This document shows, piece after piece, positions 5,401-8,097 of a DNA stretch of 8,097 bases. The notes beneath the pieces are model-generated. The model saw only the letters and a program-made list of their open reading frames with translations. It did no database searches and was not told the DNA's origin. The DNA is from Ruminococcus flavefaciens (lineage in GTDB: Bacteria > Bacillota > Clostridia > Oscillospirales > Ruminococcaceae). A program made the position numbers and the translations under genes. Within the stretch, counting starts at the first letter, position 1, and each line of letters opens with the position of its first letter. The stretch covers positions 1-8,097 of the forward strand of contig SFMO01000148.1 in assembly GCA_004554385.1 (NCBI GenBank). The letters are read 5' to 3'.

Positions 5401-8097
5401 TTTTCGGATCAAGCGAGATCGAAGGCACTTATCTGGGTATTTGTATTCACAGTGCTAAATGGTATATCCCAAGCACACTCAAAACCATTAATATCACAGG
5501 CGGTACGGTCATACCCACAGGTTCATTCATGGGACTCAGCGGTGTTGAGAATATCACAGTCCCTGATACAGTGACTACTATCGGCGGAAGCGCTTTTGCC
5601 AACTGTTCATCACTGAAAAAAGCGGTGCTTCCGAAGAGCCTTCAGACCATTGGAGACAGTGCATTCATGAACTGCGCCTCTATTCCCGAGGTAAAAATAG
5701 CCAAGACAGTAACATCTGTCGGGGCAGGAGCATTCAGCGGCTGTACTTCACTGAAAACTGCCGTAATAGAGGGCGGAAGCGATAAGATAGGAACCAATCT
5801 CTTTAACAAGTGTACATCACTTGAAAGCATTACTCTTCCGTTTGCAGGCTACAGCCTTGAAGCAGTAAACAAGGCAGGAACAAATGCAGCTCTGCTGAAT
5901 CTGTTCAATGATGACTGCGGCGACGATACATACCCATCACAGAATGCTTCAGGCAGTAAGCGTTATGTTCCGAAGTCGCTGAAGAAGATAACCATAACAG
6001 GCGGCGAAAGGATACCTAACGGCGCATTCTATGGCTTCAAGGGCGTAGATACAATAGTTATTCCAGACAGTGTAACTGAATTAGGAGATAAATCATTCGG
6101 TAACTGCGAAGCCCTTACCGAGAACATAATGACAGACAATATCATATCTGTGGGCAGTTCAGCATTTGAAGGCTGTACAGGTATAAAGAAGACAGTATTC
6201 GGCAAGAAGCTTACGACAGTGGGCAGCAAGGCATTTGCAGGCTGTACAGGTCTTACAGAGGTAACTGTTCCCGAAACAGTAACAAGCATCGGCGACAGGG
6301 CATTCCAGGACTGCACATCACTCAAGGATGCAGTCATAGAGGGCGGAAGCAATAAGATAGGGACCTATCTCTTCAACAAGTGTACAGCACTTGAAAGCTT
6401 TACCTTACCATTTGCAGGCTACAGCCTTGAAGCAGTAAACAAGGCAAACTCAAATGCAAGCCTTTTAGACCTCTTTGCCGACGACTGCGGCGACGATACA
6501 TACAAATCACTGAATTATTCGGGTTCTGCACGATATGTGCCGAAAACACTGAAGAAGATAACCATAACAGGCGGAGACAGGATTCCTAACGGCGCATTCT
6601 ACGGCTTCAGAGACGTAGATACCATAATTATTCCTGACAGCGTTACCGAACTTGGCAGAGGCTCATTCGGAAAGTGCGAGTCCCTTACCGAGAATGTAAT
6701 GACTGACAATATCGTATCTGTGGGCAATTCTGCTTTTGCAGACTGTACAGGCATTAAGAAGGCAGTGTTCGGCGAAAAGCTGACAACTATAGGTGATTCA
6801 GCATTTGCAGGCTGTACAGGTCTTACAGAGGTAACTGTTCCCGAAACAGTACTTTCACTGGGCAGCAATGCATTCAGCGGCTGTTCATCACTCAGAACAG
6901 CTGAGATAAAGGGCAGCGATACAACTCTCGGCAGCTTTATCTTCAATAAGTGCACATCCCTTGAAAAGCTCATTCTTCCATTTGCAGGCTACAGTCTTGA
7001 AGCAGTAAACAAGGAGAATTCTTCTGCAAACCTTATAGACCTCTTTAAGGATGACTGCGGTGACGATACATACAAATCGCAGAATACCGCAGGCGCTGCA
7101 CGCTATATTCCGAAGTCTCTCAGGACTATCGAGATAACAGGCGGCAACAGGATACCTAATCATGCATTCAACGGCTTCAGCAGGGTCGAAGAATTCATTA
7201 TACCTGAAAGCGTATCAGCGTTCGGAAATTATTCCTTTGCAAACTGTGAAGGCATAAAAGAGAATGTGATGACAGATAAGGTTGCAACTATCGGAGACCA
7301 TGCTTTTGAGAACTGCACAGGTATCAGCAGTATCTATATAGGCGAAAATGTAAAGAGCATCGGCAACTATGCATTTGCAGGCTGTACAGGCGTAACTGAG
7401 GCAACTGTTCCTTCAACTGTAACGAAGGTCGGAAATAATGCATTTTCAGGCTGTACATCTCTTAAAGATGCAGTTATCAGTGACGGAGTCCTTGAAATAG
7501 GCGACTATGTATTCAATAAGTGTGCATCTCTTGAATCACTCACACTTCCTTTCGCAGGAAGCAAGCTCACCGATGTAAATACAGAGGGAACTAATGATTA
7601 TATTGCAGATCTTTTCTATGATGATTATGAAGATGAGATGTATAAGGTCGTAAACGGATACGGAAGTACAAGATTTATTCCGAAGACACTCAGATCCATT
7701 ACAGTAACAGGCGGCGAAAGAATACCTAACAAGGCGTTCGTAAATCTTTCAAAAGTACAGGAGATCACTATCCCGAATACTATTTCGTATATCGGAAACG
7801 GCGCATTCAGCGGCTGTGAAAGCATTGCTGATGTGTTCTTCCCGGACGTAAAGGAGAAATGGGATCTCGTTTCTGTTGACAAGAATAACGAAGCTATTGA
7901 TGGCAAGGTAAGATATCTTGACAGCGAAGGAAACTATGTAACTCCTTCAGGCACTATAACTACAACAGTTACATCAACAACAAAACGTACCACCATCACA
8001 ACAACTACTACAACATCAGGCACAAAGACTACATCAGCAACCAAGCCAGTGACATCGACTACTACAACATCAGGCACAAAGACCACATCTGCAACAA
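2481..8097 (+). CDS. Giant BspA-like leucine-rich-repeat (LRR_5) surface lipoprotein, 3' end outside the window
   Basis: An uninterrupted frame of 1872 codons that runs off the right edge. Residues 1-23 are a lipoprotein signal peptide with lipobox L20-S21-G22-C23, so the mature protein should be lipidated at Cys23 and tethered to the outer face of the membrane. Residues 24-350 are unrecognised; an acidic linker (DASKADEDDSEDNSKF) follows near 352-367. Residues about 373-620 are an alternating beta-rich region with a CxxC pair (C565, C568). Residues 624-699 resemble a carboxypeptidase-regulatory-like beta-sandwich (KASGDRIAGADVTVDG, then TDGNGEAYLF). Residues about 794-1813 carry about 31 LRRs of 23 residues, consensus IGxxAFxGCTSLxxVxIPxSVTx, ending in a KEKWDLVSVDKNNEAI cap. 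From 1821 the sequence is a Thr-rich linker. Known for the family: LRR_5 proteins bind host or matrix proteins and polymers, or other cells. Adhesion is therefore likely, but the ligand is unknown. What follows the linker (dockerin, wall anchor or other module) cannot be seen. No frameshift or stop was found. Confidence 0.93.
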   Translation, partial: MLKRFTAAALSAVMCVTAALSGCAEKTAAPQSTKLKDSSKSLDNDYKLQTANSLGNYIADAAEKDENVPSQLDSAFSDVEFAVTALDFDKENGNIKVVSDQPADCKALISFIDEETGEAAATDKLSVKAGSSVETCGKIDTIGLPEFFTVRAQLFDSMNRPVGNEFTLNRYTRQMQEILETEVTDFEPERVVNFDEDETTNFLVLSDETVKAESSEEVNTLVSADFEHDTYVFSNADDTLLDLESGSDFYIQPDKENIIAIKVDSVEKDGDTVTVKGENNVEEILAFAKFESVSYLSDGEFDTTDADEEVDFPDLPAGQKKYAIDPSQGINFMSKNVGIENSGSASKTFSFDASKADEDDSEDNSKFPTDSGFSFTGSLKITVQFNFYKSWTYTSFDMTITPEFSATVKLEGEVELQNAIPLTKKIKLGEVKIPTNVPGVNIEGTPKFVVKLSGSIAVTVSYAPVVGFSYDSDNGLQKISQFGADQIDASFDIEGTLFVGLELDAGVSVIDDDIAFAGFTCSAGVTFSIEGSVDLENNLARNAEKKSDSEKVFKYSSDSDALHTCRACFEGSVTLGGECGLKFKVFSYEVETTILKIELPLDFLKFHISIPKGFGFGECGNNKYKALFIVRNKASGDRIAGADVTVDGITVTTDGNGEAYLFCDNGSYKYDAVYAGTSVGSGSFTVNNSKKTVVINVNSKADKDGNVTYSSGGKEESTGVKYTTATKPNHKRTPVTTYTFARNADEVISSAGQLGDNIYYMRYPSGYVYIYGHGEMTSSGNPFSKPETITNVVIENDNEAAGSVITNIRPSLFKNCSGMTSIAMPNSITSIGNNAFDGCSSLEQIIYDKDDPTPVGKLIMPTAITDIGSGAFKSCEKFTELIIPSTISDIKADTFAGCSGITGISIPSNVKTVKGGAFSGCSSAKTIVAESGVETLEDSVFAGCTSLEELTLPFASQNIKNSDELSTEYCITDLFGSSEIEGTYLGICIHSAKWYIPSTLKTINITGGTVIPTGSFMGLSGVENITVPDTVTTIGGSAFANCSSLKKAVLPKSLQTIGDSAFMNCASIPEVKIAKTVTSVGAGAFSGCTSLKTAVIEGGSDKIGTNLFNKCTSLESITLPFAGYSLEAVNKAGTNAALLNLFNDDCGDDTYPSQNASGSKRYVPKSLKKITITGGERIPNGAFYGFKGVDTIVIPDSVTELGDKSFGNCEALTENIMTDNIISVGSSAFEGCTGIKKTVFGKKLTTVGSKAFAGCTGLTEVTVPETVTSIGDRAFQDCTSLKDAVIEGGSNKIGTYLFNKCTALESFTLPFAGYSLEAVNKANSNASLLDLFADDCGDDTYKSLNYSGSARYVPKTLKKITITGGDRIPNGAFYGFRDVDTIIIPDSVTELGRGSFGKCESLTENVMTDNIVSVGNSAFADCTGIKKAVFGEKLTTIGDSAFAGCTGLTEVTVPETVLSLGSNAFSGCSSLRTAEIKGSDTTLGSFIFNKCTSLEKLILPFAGYSLEAVNKENSSANLIDLFKDDCGDDTYKSQNTAGAARYIPKSLRTIEITGGNRIPNHAFNGFSRVEEFIIPESVSAFGNYSFANCEGIKENVMTDKVATIGDHAFENCTGISSIYIGENVKSIGNYAFAGCTGVTEATVPSTVTKVGNNAFSGCTSLKDAVISDGVLEIGDYVFNKCASLESLTLPFAGSKLTDVNTEGTNDYIADLFYDDYEDEMYKVVNGYGSTRFIPKTLRSITVTGGERIPNKAFVNLSKVQEITIPNTISYIGNGAFSGCESIADVFFPDVKEKWDLVSVDKNNEAIDGKVRYLDSEGNYVTPSGTITTTVTSTTKRTTITTTTTTSGTKTTSATKPVTSTTTTSGTKTTSAT
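4350..4577 (+). other. Carboxypeptidase-regulatory-like beta-sandwich module
   Basis: Encodes about residues 624-699. It opens with a beta strand (YKALFIVRNK), then ASGDRIAGADVTVDG, TTDGNGEAYLF and YKYDAVYAG. This order of 'G..I.GA.V..dG' followed by 'T..dG.a.l' and 'Y.....y.G' is the pattern of CarboxypepD_reg/transthyretin-like folds. In exported proteins these usually act as structural spacers. Here it separates the N-terminal beta-rich region from the LRR array. Confidence 0.6.
5340..7920 (+). repeat. Higher-order 190-residue tandem repeat of LRRs with 57-residue islands
   Basis: Each unit starts with an island (FAGYSLEAVNK... ending RYVPKSLKKITITGGER) and continues with 23-residue LRRs up to the next 'TLP' or 'ILP'. 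Island starts are at 5340, 5841, 6411, 6981 and 7551. The last three complete periods are exactly 570 bp; the first is 501 bp, shorter by 69 bp, which is one LRR. Units hold 5, 6, 6, 6 and (last, incomplete) 2 LRRs, plus 6 LRRs ahead of the first island. All five islands are exactly 57 residues although islands 1 and 5 have diverged strongly. By eye, units 2 and 3 are the most alike. Confidence 0.92.
7941..8097 (+). repeat. Thr-rich linker with an 18-residue (54-bp) tandem repeat
   Basis: Residues 1821-1872 are mainly Thr with Ser, Lys and Gly. A 54-bp unit, reading TTTTSGTKTTSATKPVTS at the protein level, starts at 8004 and again at 8058; the second copy is cut by the window edge. Such linkers in Ruminococcus-type exported proteins are flexible, often glycosylated, and usually precede another module. 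That further module is therefore expected downstream, but its type is not visible. Confidence 0.85.

Noticed and set aside
5340..5840. Frameshift or deletion in the first super-repeat (501 bp instead of 570 bp)
   Set aside because: The difference is 69 bp, exactly one LRR, and the frame stays open, so this is repeat-number variation and not damage.
2808..7906. Numerous short minus-strand open frames opposite the giant plus-strand gene
   Set aside because: They lie entirely inside a continuous, domain-rich plus-strand frame, have low-complexity Ser/Pro/Leu translations that mirror the LRR codons, and recur with the repeat period. I saw no ribosome binding site for them.
5340..7920. Possible CRISPR or IS-related repeat array
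   Set aside because: The repeats are in-frame protein repeats of 69 bp and 570 bp with diverged copies. There are no short identical repeats with unique spacers, and no terminal inverted repeats or transposase.

Overview
The window looks like chromosomal DNA of a low-to-mid-GC anaerobic Firmicute, most likely a gut or rumen Ruminococcus-type member of the Oscillospiraceae. The reasons are a type I dockerin (the plug module of cellulosomes), strong AAGGAGG-type ribosome binding sites, a BspA-like leucine-rich-repeat (LRR_5/TpLRR) giant surface protein, and a Thr-rich linker of the kind common in Ruminococcus secreted proteins. The genus is inferred from these features, not proven.

Layout. Bases 1-98 hold the last codons of an unidentified plus-strand gene. 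It converges on the next gene, and a bidirectional hairpin terminator (113-145) separates them. Bases 155-2158 (minus) encode a 667-residue secreted serpin with an internal dockerin. Bases 2159-2480 are a divergent regulatory region with two near-consensus sigma-A promoters, each overlapped by a perfect inverted repeat, plus a further dyad between them. From 2481 to the right edge (plus strand, at least 1872 codons, no stop, 3' end outside the window) one giant lipoprotein gene runs uninterrupted.

The giant protein has a lipobox signal peptide, about 600 residues of beta-rich N-terminal region, a carboxypeptidase-regulatory-like beta-sandwich, and about 31 LRR_5 repeats of 23 residues. A Thr-rich linker with an 18-residue repeat then runs off the window. 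The LRR region has a higher-order organisation: five 57-residue 'islands' interrupt it, and the last three complete periods are exactly 570 bp (190 residues) each. The first complete period is 501 bp, shorter by exactly one 23-residue LRR.

How the genes may work together (inference): both products are exported and both start from one regulatory region. The serpin could be docked onto a cellulosome or other scaffoldin and protect surface enzymes from proteases. The LRR lipoprotein is a candidate adhesin or ligand-binding stalk. The paired dyads suggest each promoter has its own repressor or regulator. No mobile element, CRISPR array, tRNA or rRNA was seen.
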